A stretch of DNA of 64,000 nucleotides from Hippopus hippopus. Taxonomy: Eukaryota > Mollusca > Bivalvia > Cardiida > Cardiidae. How positions within the stretch are numbered: position 1 is the first letter of the stretch; the number at the start of each line of letters is the position of its first letter. Shown here in pieces: positions 55,630-64,000 of this stretch. The stretch covers positions 15,298,122 to 15,362,121 of the forward strand of contig OX328101.1 of assembly GCA_946811185.2 (NCBI GenBank). The letters run 5' to 3'. Position numbers and translations under genes: made by a program. The notes under the pieces are model-generated. The model was not told where the DNA came from. It did not search any database and saw only the letters and a list, made by a program, of their open reading frames with translations.

Positions 55630-56526
55630 AGCTCCACTGGCCAAAGGCCAGTTGGCTTATGTCATGGCCCGTGCGTCCATCCGTGCGTTAACTTTTATTT
55701 CAAACATCTTCTCCTCTGAAACTACCCATCCAATTTTGATGAAACTTTAAAGAAATGATCCTGCTGTGGTCCTCTTCAGAATTTCTTGAAAGAATTTGAT
55801 TCCTTAAAAAACTCTGGTTGCCATGGCAACAAAACTGAAAAATATTGAAAATCCTTGAAAATGTTCTTGTCTGAAACCACAAGGCCCAGGGCTACCAAAT
55901 TTGGCATGTAGCTTTATCTAGTGGACCTCTACCAAGTTTCTTCAATTTATAGCCCTGGGGTCAAATTTGGCTTCACCCCGGGGGTTACAATTTTCATATG
56001 GGCTTATATAGGGAAAACTTTAAAATTCTTCTGGTACCTAGCCATAGGGCCTAGGGCTACCACATTTGACATGTAGATTTATCAAGTGGGCATCTACAAG
56101 GGGTGCCCAAATTATAGCCCAAATTTGACCCCGCCCCGGGGGTCACAAGTTTTACATGGGTTTATATAGGGAAAAGTTTAAAAATCTTCTCGTACCTAGG
56201 CATAAGACTTAGGGCGGCCACATTTTGCATGTAGCTTTATCTAGAGGGTCTCTACCAAGGGTGCCCAAATTATAGCCTGGGGTCAAGTTTGGCCCCGCCC
56301 CGGGGGCCACAAATTTAACATGGACTTACATAGGGAAAACTTTAAAAATCTACTCATACCTAGCCATAAGGCCTAAACTACCAAATTTTTCATGTAGCTT
56401 TATCTAGTGGGCATCTACCAAAAGGAAAGTTTAAAACTAATTGGCCAAGTATTATAAAATGTTTGGCTTGTAGTGTTTAAACTTATTAGCCAGTGGAGCG
56501 ATACAGGGCCATCATGGCCCTCTTGT
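55630..56526 (+). mobile_element. D-family element nested in A, short form
   Basis: The 5' hairpin agctccactggcc / ggccagttggct is followed by four units (gggctaccaaatttggcatg, ccccgccccgggggtcacaa). The 3' end is agccagtggagcgatacagg, gccatcatggccctcttgtt. Confidence 0.9.
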
Positions 56527-56664
56527 TACAGGTGACCTTTTCAAAATTGCTTGTCAAAATAATGATTTTGTTTCCAAAATTTCAATACTTTAAAAAAAAT
56601 TGGCTATGGTCCTCTCAAAAATTCAGGTGAGCGATTCAGGGCCATCTTGGCCCTCTTGTTTTAT

Positions 56665-57125
56665 ATATCACTGCTTCGCACAACGTTATTTCTATGCCGC
56701 TGGTTGCTTTCCCTCATACACATCATCGAAACAATGGACAGCTGTAGGAGAGGAATTAACTCTTTAACAAACGACAGAATTTTATACTTGTCCAAATTGA
56801 AAGCATTTGCAAACGACAAAATATAATTATGTGACTCAAAAAATGAAATTTGTCGTGGGGAAGGGTAGAAAACATTGTAGGAAATAGGAGAAAATGCTGG
56901 TTACCAGCATTTTCTCCTTTTCCCACATTGTTTTCAAAAGCTTTTTTTACCCTCAGGGTTGTTAAAAGTCGGGATTGTGTGGTAAAGGGTTAAATCTGTA
57001 GCAATGACTATATATAAGCTAACATCAGTCCTCAGGAAAAAAAATAGACCGTTTTGGGAATCAAACCAGGTACCCCGGGGTTTCAGGTCCTCTACCAAAC
57101 CGGCTGGGTCACAAGGCTCGGCACG
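56665..57125 (-). repeat. tRNA-derived SINE split by a P1 MITE
   Basis: The body (tcgcacaacgttatttctat, cattcaccatcgaaacaatg-like) runs to 56755 and resumes at 56994 with tgtagcaatgac and catcagtcctcagg. The head at the right has a B-box-like ggtttgattcc on the minus strand. Confidence 0.75.
56756..56993 (-). mobile_element. P1 MITE with TTAA target duplication
   Basis: It is flanked by TTAA on both sides (ggaaTTAActctttaac and aaagggTTAAatctg) inside a SINE. The near-perfect palindrome pairs ggagaaaatgctgg with ccagcattttctcc. The TTAA duplication suggests a piggyBac-type transposase in trans. Confidence 0.85.
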
Positions 57126-57264
57126 AGGGTAAGGAGGGAAATGGTTAAATTTCGACAAATTGCCCGCGAAATTATCGGCCCAGATAAAACGTGCCCGGTT
57201 AATTAGTTGACATGCTGCGGCTTTACCTACATTTTACGAGCCTCCATCTCCATGTTCTTTTGCT

Positions 57265-57345
57265 AAAAGTGCAGGATTGAGATCACGCTGCAAAGACGTG
57301 CAGTCTGACTGATCTTGATCGTCGCTGTTCGATATACAGTTAAAA
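57265..57345. mobile_element. P2 palindrome remnant
   Basis: gattgagatcacgctgcaaa, gacgtgcagtctgactgatc and ttgatcgtcgctgttcgat. Confidence 0.45.
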
Positions 57346-57418
57346 GATTTAGTCTATTCATAAAAGATAAGCAGATAGCAATAAATCGATTTAATATCGC
57401 ACTTTCTCCTTAAATCAA

Positions 57419-57519
57419 GGGTAGGAAACTTCATATTCAGAGCCAATGGCTCTGACGAGAAAATGTTGTGTTGGTCTTCCGTTTCTGAAGATGTCGGCTG
57501 AAAAACAACCAAAAAACAT
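57419..57519 (-). repeat. Left arm of a 101-bp inverted duplication, exon-like
   Basis: On the minus strand it reads gttttttggttgtttttcag, then a 78-bp segment open in at least two frames, ending cctaccc. The right copy at 57884 is nearly identical. See the findings. Confidence 0.85.
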
Positions 57520-57883
57520 GTAAGCTTGTCATTATTTGTAATCATGCGTTCTTATGTCTTTGAAATTCCAAAAAAGGAGAATGTCATGCAATGCTCTGGT
57601 CTTTCAACGTGTTTTCTACACTACAGAAAGCTGTCACAAGTGTACGATGTTGTCTGAATCATTTGTGGCTTGGGTTGACCTTAGCTAAAATAATACGTCA
57701 CAGACCTAAATTCAGTCTATTATTGCCATATAATTGGCAATTAAAAGAGAGTCTTGCCGTCCCAAAAGCGTGAATTAATGTCTTGAAATCACGGTTACAT
57801 TCACTGCTGGTAAAGACTTGAAAAGAAATAGCACAAAAATGATGAAAATAAAGAAGGGCTCCGATTATGTGGACCGGCTCTGA

Positions 57884-57984
57884 ATGTTTTTTAATTGTTT
57901 TTCAGCCGACATCTTCAGAAACGGAAGACCAACACAACATTTTCTCGTCAGAGCCATTGGCTCTGAATATGAAGTTTCCTACCC
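57884..57984 (+). repeat. Right arm of the 101-bp inverted duplication
   Basis: A pyrimidine tract and CAG precede the same 78-bp segment, which holds the palindrome cagagccattggctctg. The 364 bp between the arms show nothing recognised. Confidence 0.85.
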
Positions 57985-58033
57985 GTGTAAATATAAACTG
58001 CAGCAGACGACTCTGCATACATCCTTCTCACCC

Positions 58034-58256
58034 TCTTCAAGACGATAGAAGTTAAGACCGGTCCAAATTGAAACACTAGCAGACTACCTATTAAGAATGG
58101 GTCAAACGATGGGATTTGTCTCTTAAAGGTAATTAAAACATTGTGGAAGAAGATGAAAATCTTGATTACCCGGCATTTTCTTGTTCTTTTCACAATGTTT
58201 TCTTATGCCTTCTTTCTCAGAGTGTCTAAAACACGGCATTGTTTAGTGAATGGTTA
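58034..58256 (-). mobile_element. P1 MITE
   Basis: agttaagaccggtccaaatt, tgtggaagaagatgaaaatc, cggcattttcttgttctttt and cattgtttagtgaatggtta. Confidence 0.7.
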
Positions 58257-58502
58257 AAATGTGGATAATCAAAATGAACTGAGGTTTAATACATGAACTC
58301 ATGGGGAAATCATTATAGCAAAAGAGATAATTGCCAGTACCAAATAATTTCTCTTCTTTACCACAATGCTTTCCACAACATCGGGTAAAATAAGGATAAA
58401 TAACATGAATTCAGAATAAGTAAACATACTAGGAAGGAAACATTGAGGCACAAGGAGAAAGTGCTGGTAACGGATCATTTCTCTCGTTGAAACACGAATA
58501 AT

Positions 58503-58716
58503 TAACCCTTATCCTGCTAAATAAGTGAATTGAAACTTTCAAACCGATATTAAAACCCCAATCTTTGCTATTTCCAAGGTATTTTTTGGGGGGAAAGATA
58601 TCTCCTTATCGGACAGTGTAGATCCAAGATCGAGTGCACGTTCGGTGCAGTCTGATCTTAATCTACTCTGTCCGCAAAAGGTCCTTTAGCAGTCGCGCTT
58701 AGCAGCATAACGGTTA
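58503..58716 (+). mobile_element. P2 MITE, reference copy
   Basis: This copy defines P2: TTAACCCTTATCCTGCTAAA at the left, gatatctccttatcggacag, the palindrome around gatccaagatcgagtgcacg / gtgcagtctgatctt, gtccgcaaaaggtcctttag and agcataacggttaa at the right. It is about 214 bp with no coding capacity. Confidence 0.85.
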
Positions 58717-59236
58717 AAAAGGTCATTTGCAAATGGTGGTGAGGTTCACGGTGTGGTTAGTACCGTTTATTATCTTAACTCATTGCCACCTGTCGCAACT
58801 TATGTGCGTCTTTCAACAGATAACTTTCGAAAATATCTTAAAGATGAAATCGCTTAAAAAACTAGTATTTCTCGTTATGTAACAATGAGTTTACTTGACT
58901 CAATTCGTGTATATAACCTTAGTTCATGTTTATTTATGCACATATTACTGGTTTTTTTTTTCGGCGTAGCTGAATGTAGACATGTTTATTCTAAGGGCCG
59001 CTGTGGTAAAAAAGGGGGATAAGTTTATTCTAAGAGCCTCTGCTTACTTGCTGGCAATTTACACCGTCTATCTTTTATTAAGGTATTTCTTGTTTAAAGT
59101 AGCCTTTGACACATTTGTATACGGAGGAAATGGGTCGATCCAATACAATAAAGGTCAGTCGTAATTAGTTCCTGGGGAAGAAAGGTATATACTGTGAATA
59201 GATCTGTCTGTTTCCTATCAGGTCAGATCAACTTCG

Positions 59237-59452
59237 TTAACCCTTATTCTGCTGAATAAGTGAAATGAAACTTTCAAGCCGATAGTAAGAACCTAATTTT
59301 TGCTATTTAAAGTGAATTTCTTTTTAGGAAAGATATCTCCTTATCGGACATTGTAGATCCGAGATCAGACTGCACGTTCTGTGCAGTCTGATCTTGATCT
59401 ACACTGTCCTCAAAAGGTCCTTGAGTCACGCTTAGTAGCCTCAAGGATTAAC
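59237..59452 (+). mobile_element. P2 MITE with a near-perfect palindrome
   Basis: ttaacccttattctgctgaa to tagcctcaaggattaa. The stem gatcagactgcacg / gtgcagtctgatc is intact. Confidence 0.85.
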
Positions 59453-59531
59453 ATAGCCGGTATAACTCAGGTATGGCCGTTACCCCCATGAATTTTTACG
59501 CATTTTCCTAGCATGTATTCACCAACCATTC

Positions 59532-59695
59532 TTAACCCTTAGGCTGCTGAACCAGTCTCAAGGATATTTTCCCGACGGTGTAGATCAAGATCAGACTGCA
59601 CAGAACGTGCAGTCTGATCTTGAATCTACACTGTCCGATAAGGAGATATCGTCCTTTAAAAATAATTTCAAGTAGCAACATTTGGGTTTTTGTGG
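59532..59695 (-). mobile_element. P2 MITE, reversed, one end lost
   Basis: cttaacccttaggctgctga at the left, tagatcaagatcagactgca / gtgcagtctgatcttgaatc in the centre and ctgtccgataaggagatatc to the right. Confidence 0.8.
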
Positions 59696-60820
59696 TATTT
59701 GCCGAAGACAATACCACTATGAGTTCAATATTGAATTTTGAAGACCATGTATCGTATTTTGTGCAAAGCCGAAGGAAATAAACCCAATTAAACTCAATTT
59801 TTCTCAGACAAATGAGTTTTTTGGTAGAACTCAGATATGTAATTGGAAATGGCATGTTAAAATACACTTGGTTAGGCCATCGATCGTGGAAATACTAATT
59901 TTTGAATGAAAATAGCTTTACTCGCTCTTATCCTTCTATTGGCGCAATGATATATACAAAATTTGTCTACTGATCGCTTGGTCCTGGGCTTTTTCGTTCC
60001 AAAACCAGTTCGTCCCATGGCTTGTTCGTCCCATGATTGCGCGCTACTCTATTTGATTGGGCATGAATATTAATAGATCGAAATAATTGATTGTAATGTT
60101 GGGAATTAAATGTTAAAGGCCAAAGATATTTCAAAATCATAGTTTTCAGATACAAACTTTATTTTTATTCGATATATTCACATAGTTTCTCTCTCTATCC
60201 ATCATGCATCCTACTGTCAAGGGACGTTACTCCTGCCTCCTCCTAATGATCAAAGGGAGACCACCAATACACAAATAATCCTAACTTTGTCATGAGTACT
60301 CTCCCTTCAACCAAAAAGATATCCATTTGCTTAGTAGGTTGACTTTCAAGCCAATTTTTTAATAATATTTCTCTTTTTCTTTCAAATTATTAATTCCACA
60401 CAATGGCTTCCTTGACAAATACCACTTCAGCGTTCTCAACGCTTTGATTACTATCGGCATGTGGGTTTCATCTGACTTATTGAGCAGGCTAAGGATAAAT
60501 AACAGTCTTCGTTAAATTATCAAGAATGGTTTATAAAAAGGCTCGTATTTTAAAATTGATATTCAACTCGGCTGCAGGAAGCAGCTCTATTAAAGGGACG
60601 TCAAACCAGGTTTCTTTCCGTAAGTTTTCTTTTTACTAAACCATAATAATGTCTATTGATTTTCAATCTCGTGCAAAGATGATTTTAGAACTAAAACAAA
60701 GATAGATATACTTGTACAAAACACGTGGAATTACCGAGATTTTTGTATTTTTAATGTAAAATTTCCTATTCCGTTAGTAATGGTATGGGCGTTATTACAT
60801 AGCAAGGTATGAGTGCTCTT
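59696..60820. other. Unassigned stretch
   Basis: No exon or shared repeat recognised. Confidence 0.35.
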
Positions 60821-61030
60821 TTAACCCTTCACCATAGTCTCACATTTTAACGACCTTAGAAAGTAAAATCTTTGAAATAATTGTGAGAAAAGGAGAAAAT
60901 GCTGGTAACAGCATTTTCTCCTTTTCCCACTATGTATTCAAATTTGAATATTTGAGCCAAAATTATTTCTATCCTCTGCAAATGCTTTGAATTTAGATAA
61001 GACTAAAATTTGGTCGTTTGGTTCTTGGCT
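60821..61030 (+). mobile_element. P1 MITE
   Basis: TTAACCCTTCACCATAGTCT, gtgagaaaaggagaaaatgc, gcattttctccttttcccac and aatttggtcgtttggtt. Confidence 0.8.
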
Positions 61031-61059
61031 AACACTGTAAAATTCTAGGTGGTTAAATA

Positions 61060-61135
61060 GCTGTGTTAATATAGTCGCCGACATTTGTTTTGAAGTCTGT
61101 TGGTTCGAGTTCTACAGGAGGCGAATTTTTTTCTG
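61060..61135 (+). repeat. tRNA-like SINE head, weak
   Basis: B-box-like ggttcgagttctacagg follows a loose A-box region (taatatagtcgccg). Confidence 0.3.
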
Positions 61136-61228
61136 AGCATTTTTTCTCAACTAAAGGTAAACAGTCACGTCCTTGTGACCTATCTCCCGTCGAGAAAAAA
61201 TTTAGTCAAAATCTGATTTAATACCCCT

Positions 61229-61458
61229 TTAACCTTGTAGTACACAAACCCACGTTTTAACGATCTGTAGGAAGAAGGTTTTTTTGAAAATATTGTGGAA
61301 AATAGAGAAAATGTTGGTAACCAGCATTTTCTCCGTTTACCACATTGTTATCTATCATTTCAAAGATAAATCCCATTATTTTAGCCACTTTTTATTTGTC
61401 GTCTGCAAATGCTTTCAATTTGGACGAGCCTATAGTTCTGTCGTCTGGTAACGTGTTA
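61229..61458 (+). mobile_element. P1 MITE, complete
   Basis: TTAACCTTGTAGTACACAAA to ctgtcgtctggtaacgtgtt. The palindrome has two mismatches. Confidence 0.8.
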
Positions 61459-61476
61459 AGGGTTAATAAAGTACAT

Positions 61477-61718
61477 TGGGCCATGCTCTGGCAAAAGGGG
61501 GCTTCTCCGTGATACATTATACCAAGCAAGACATCACCTAATTACGGATCTATAAAATCCGTTTTGTCTAACAACCGACTGAATCATGAGTAGAATTATC
61601 CTTTGACATACAGAAAATTGACCAACAGCGAAAAGTTTCGGCCCAGTCCGCGCAGGCTCACATGAGTCAATACTTTTCGCAAATGCATTAAGCCCCCTTT
61701 TCACAGAGCATGGCTCAT
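61477..61718 (+). mobile_element. P3 MITE, central palindrome shortened
   Basis: gggccatgctctggcaaaag to ttttcacagagcatggctca. The centre is reduced to cccagtccgcgcaggct. Confidence 0.8.
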
Positions 61719-61905
61719 TTGCTCTTTGTTTTGTGGTAATACATGAAATGCATGAAAAGGGGGAGGGGAAATGTAAGCCGTTACGGATTAATTGCCGTTC
61801 TTTGTAGTTTAAAAGAAAGTACATCTTTTGAATCTAATTGCATCGTTTACATATTATTGGGTAATCTGCTATTTTGAACCTGTGTCTATCTAAACCGTCG
61901 GACGT

Positions 61906-62232
61906 TTAAAGGTACGTCTCTACTCGTTTTCAGGCAGTTTTCAGCCAGTTTTTAAACCATTTCATCCTTATTTTACGAATCTATAATCATTCTTGTATCT
62001 TCATTTTGCACAGATTACGACAGGTAGAAAATGTATTTCATGTATTGGAGGCCTTCAAAGCAATCGCTGTTGTCATTTCCGGTGTTAAATGGGGACAAAT
62101 CCCTTGTGCTTTTCTATCCCTTACACCATCTATATTGGTAATTTATCTATGTTTACGTAGCTGAGCTATTATATATAAACTTTCAAGATTTGACAGGGTT
62201 TCTTCCCTCCAGCTGTAAGGATGTATCTTTAA
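61906..62232 (-). mobile_element. P7 MITE, reversed copy
   Basis: tttaaaggtacgtctctact to gatgtatctttaa. It shares ggaggccttcaaagc and tgttgtcatttccgg with the copy at 25939. Confidence 0.75.
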
Positions 62233-62261
62233 AGTTATTTACTGAATGTTTTGCTCATTAC

Positions 62262-62458
62262 GAAACAACTCCAAGTCTAAACGTCCCTGGTGAGAAAGAT
62301 ATTGTGGGAAAGGGAGAAAATGCTGATCACCAGCATTTTCTACTTTTCGCACTAAGTTTTCTATCCTTCAAAGAAAAATTTCACCATTTGAACCACATTA
62401 AACTTGTCGTCTGCGAATGCTCTCCATTTGGATGAGTCTATAATTTTGTCGTATGGTA
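62262..62458 (+). mobile_element. P1 MITE, left end worn
   Basis: tgtgggaaagggagaaaatg, caccagcattttctacttttc, atttggatgagtctataatt and gtcgtatggtata. Confidence 0.7.
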
Positions 62459-62504
62459 TAGTAGTACGTAACTAATGCTTCTGTCATAGAATGCTGGGGT
62501 CCTA

Positions 62505-62640
62505 AGGGGGCTCAGTAATAAAGGTGTAGAATTTGTACTCCAGGGCTCCTGGGTTCAGTCCTCACCTGGGTGCTGTCTTTCTCAGAAGAGTATTTGAGCG
62601 AGACAGAACCCCTGCTCAGTACCTGTGGAATTTGCCCTGA
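62505..62640 (+). repeat. tRNA-derived SINE
   Basis: A-box-like gggctcagtaataaaggtg and B box gggttcagtcct, then a body with gtgctgtctttctcagaaga and gagacagaacccctgctcag. Confidence 0.55.
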
Positions 62641-62776
62641 AATGATTGAAATTATGTTAAAAGCGACGTAACCCCTATCACATCATTACCGTTTTGCCCG
62701 TGTTATTAACCAATTTACATCATTGACCTTTTTACATCACTAGCGTAAACCTTTTGTTTGTATGTCATCCTCACTT

Positions 62777-62780
<4 letters not shown>

Positions 62781-62830
<50 letters not shown>
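62781..62830. repeat. (GA)25 microsatellite
   Basis: An uninterrupted GA dinucleotide run of 50 bp. Confidence 0.95.
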
Positions 62831-62833
<3 letters not shown>

Positions 62834-63479
62834 ATGCTTTGTTGTACCATGTAATTTTGACTATGTTGACTAAGTATGTACATTTGTAGTCGTTCAATAA
62901 AATATCTGTTCTGTTTCGTAAAATACCACTCACGATCGCCTTAGTAAGCACTGCAGTCCGGTCTTGGTCTATAAGCTTCGATTTGAAAAGGACATTATCA
63001 GGAACGTAGATTTAGATACATAATAAATTATATTATGGTACAATCTGGGGCACGGCAATTATGCCGCTTCACCAGCCTGATGGGAAAAGGAGCAATCAGT
63101 TTTTTTTTACTATGATTTTGGAAATGTCTCTGGAGTTACATGTGACAGACAATAGCTCCTTTTCCTAAGATTTTATCCATTTAACCAAAAACATCTTTTG
63201 TCTTTCCGTAGAAATTCGTATCCATTCTGGGACAACGGGTTAAAACCACAGCGATCGGCAAACAAAACGGCTATTTTACTCCTGCCCTCACACATCGAAA
63301 TGCCTGATTGTACGCAGTGCGCCTCTTCGCGAACTATCATAACGGTTTGCGAAAGGTTTGTGTCTTACTGGTATTTTTTGTGATTTTTTTCCCTCTTCTT
63401 CCTACTGTTTCTAGCCTGCTCTTTACAAAGAATGACAGGTGTGTTTGGTATTTGACTGTATAATCACCTCGGGAATACT
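62831..63479. other. Mostly unassigned; weak P1 trace
   Basis: gatgggaaaaggagcaatca and ctccttttcctaagatttta at 63079-63175 may be a very old P1 stem. Confidence 0.35.
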
Positions 63480-63481
63480 GT

Positions 63482-63710
63482 TAGGTATGGTTAACCCCGA
63501 AACTGCGAAATAGATTGCAGGGGTATTTTCAGGCAAAGTATGAACTCAGAATATTGTAATTTTAATGTTTTTTTGTTGTTTGCCAGGAAAAAATCTCACC
63601 GAATCGGACAGTGTAGATCAAAGATCAGACTGCACGTTCTGTGCAGTCTGATCTTGATCTACACTGTCCGCAAAAGCATATTAGGTCGTGTTCAGCAGCC
63701 TTAGGGTTAG
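63482..63710 (+). mobile_element. P2 MITE with an intact palindrome
   Basis: ggttaaccccgaaactgcga to cagcagccttagggtta. The stem cggacagtgtagatc / gatctacactgtccg is perfect, with one added base inside. Confidence 0.85.
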
Positions 63711-63877
63711 GGGGAAAACAGGTCGGAATATTTCAGGAATACAGAGAGTGTTTGAGGAATGACATTTCTTCATTATATTCTGGATTGTGACTGTTGTTTT
63801 GCTCGTAATTTAAGTGGATCGAGTGTATATTTATGACTGAAGAAAAATTATATGACATGAGCAATATCATTCTCTTT

Positions 63878-64000
63878 CGCGGACAGAATATATCGAAATC
63901 ATACTGCACAGAACGATCAGTCCGATCTTGGATCTATGCTTTTGATGTAGTTTGTGAGATATTCTAACCAAAAGAAGCCTTGGTATTGGGTTCATTATTT
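63878..64000. mobile_element. P2 MITE, reversed, cut by the window edge
   Basis: cgcggacagaatatatcgaa, actgcacagaacgatcagtc and gatcttggatctatgc, then a worn gatattctaaccaaa. Confidence 0.5.

Larger units (their letters stand above)
54234..56659 (+). mobile_element. A-family element carrying nested E and D elements
   Basis: The 5' hairpin agctcacctgagcac / gtgctcaaggggagct is followed by three or four units of about 230 bp (ccttgggaggtcctctttaa, ggttgccatggcaaccaaat). E is inserted at 55176 and D at 55630. The A 3' end resumes as attcaggtgagcgattcagg, gccatcttggccctcttgtt. Confidence 0.8.

Noticed and set aside
58982..59164. Short hydrophobic open frame
   Set aside because: It looks like a membrane segment, but length and composition fit chance; no flanking gene signals.

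Overview
The window is AT-rich animal DNA carrying one recognisable protein-coding gene and a very high load of transposable elements. The gene is a lin-28 homologue on the + strand, the cold-shock/zinc-knuckle RNA-binding protein. The protein is of the protostome type (short cold-shock loop, first zinc knuckle C-X2-C-X5-H-X4-C). The repeat landscape (hairpin-ended elements with CCGT microsatellites and tandem cores, tRNA-derived SINEs, palindromic MITEs) is what I associate with bivalve molluscs. A heterodont clam (Venerida-like) is my best guess; this is inference, not proof.

Gene layout: three lin-28 coding exons are visible. Exon A (11738-11838) is the first half of the cold-shock domain. 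A 22.3 kb intron follows. Exon B (34118-34290) is the second half of the domain plus the basic linker. After a 3.5 kb intron, exon C (37750 or 37753 to 37981) carries both CCHC zinc knuckles and the stop codon. Exon A starts inside a codon, so a 5' exon with the start codon lies upstream and I could not identify it. The 3' UTR begins at 37982 and has a perfect let-7 seed-match octamer 32 nt past the stop codon.

Repeat layout. (1) Five families of hairpin-ended elements that look like non-autonomous Helitron/Helentron (HINE-like) or bivalve 'pearl'-type elements. I call them A (5' AGCTCACCTGAGCAC, about 145-bp tandem units), B (5' AGCTCTACTGGC, about 170-bp units), C and D (5' AGCTCCACTGGCC) and E (5' TTTAGCTTGG/CGG). 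Their 3' ends are short GC-rich palindromes followed by CTAGT or CTCTTGT. (2) Palindromic MITEs: P1 and P2 (both end TTAACCCTT...AAGGGTTAA), P3 (ends ATGAGCCATGCTC), the fold-back P4, and single or double elements P5 to P8. (3) tRNA-derived SINEs. (4) One solo LTR, one ruined mariner-type transposase, a possible retropepsin fragment and a 28S rRNA fragment. (5) Several minisatellites.

The most informative structure is a four-level nest at 27.5-32.9 kb: a SINE split by a B element, split by A-type sequence, split by a C element. Intact copies elsewhere in the window serve as empty sites and show insertion into T-runs without target duplication. All three lin-28 exons have mobile DNA close by; exon B has a MITE 27 bp upstream and an A element 27 bp downstream. 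From 44 to 64 kb I found no convincing gene, only repeats and featureless AT-rich sequence.
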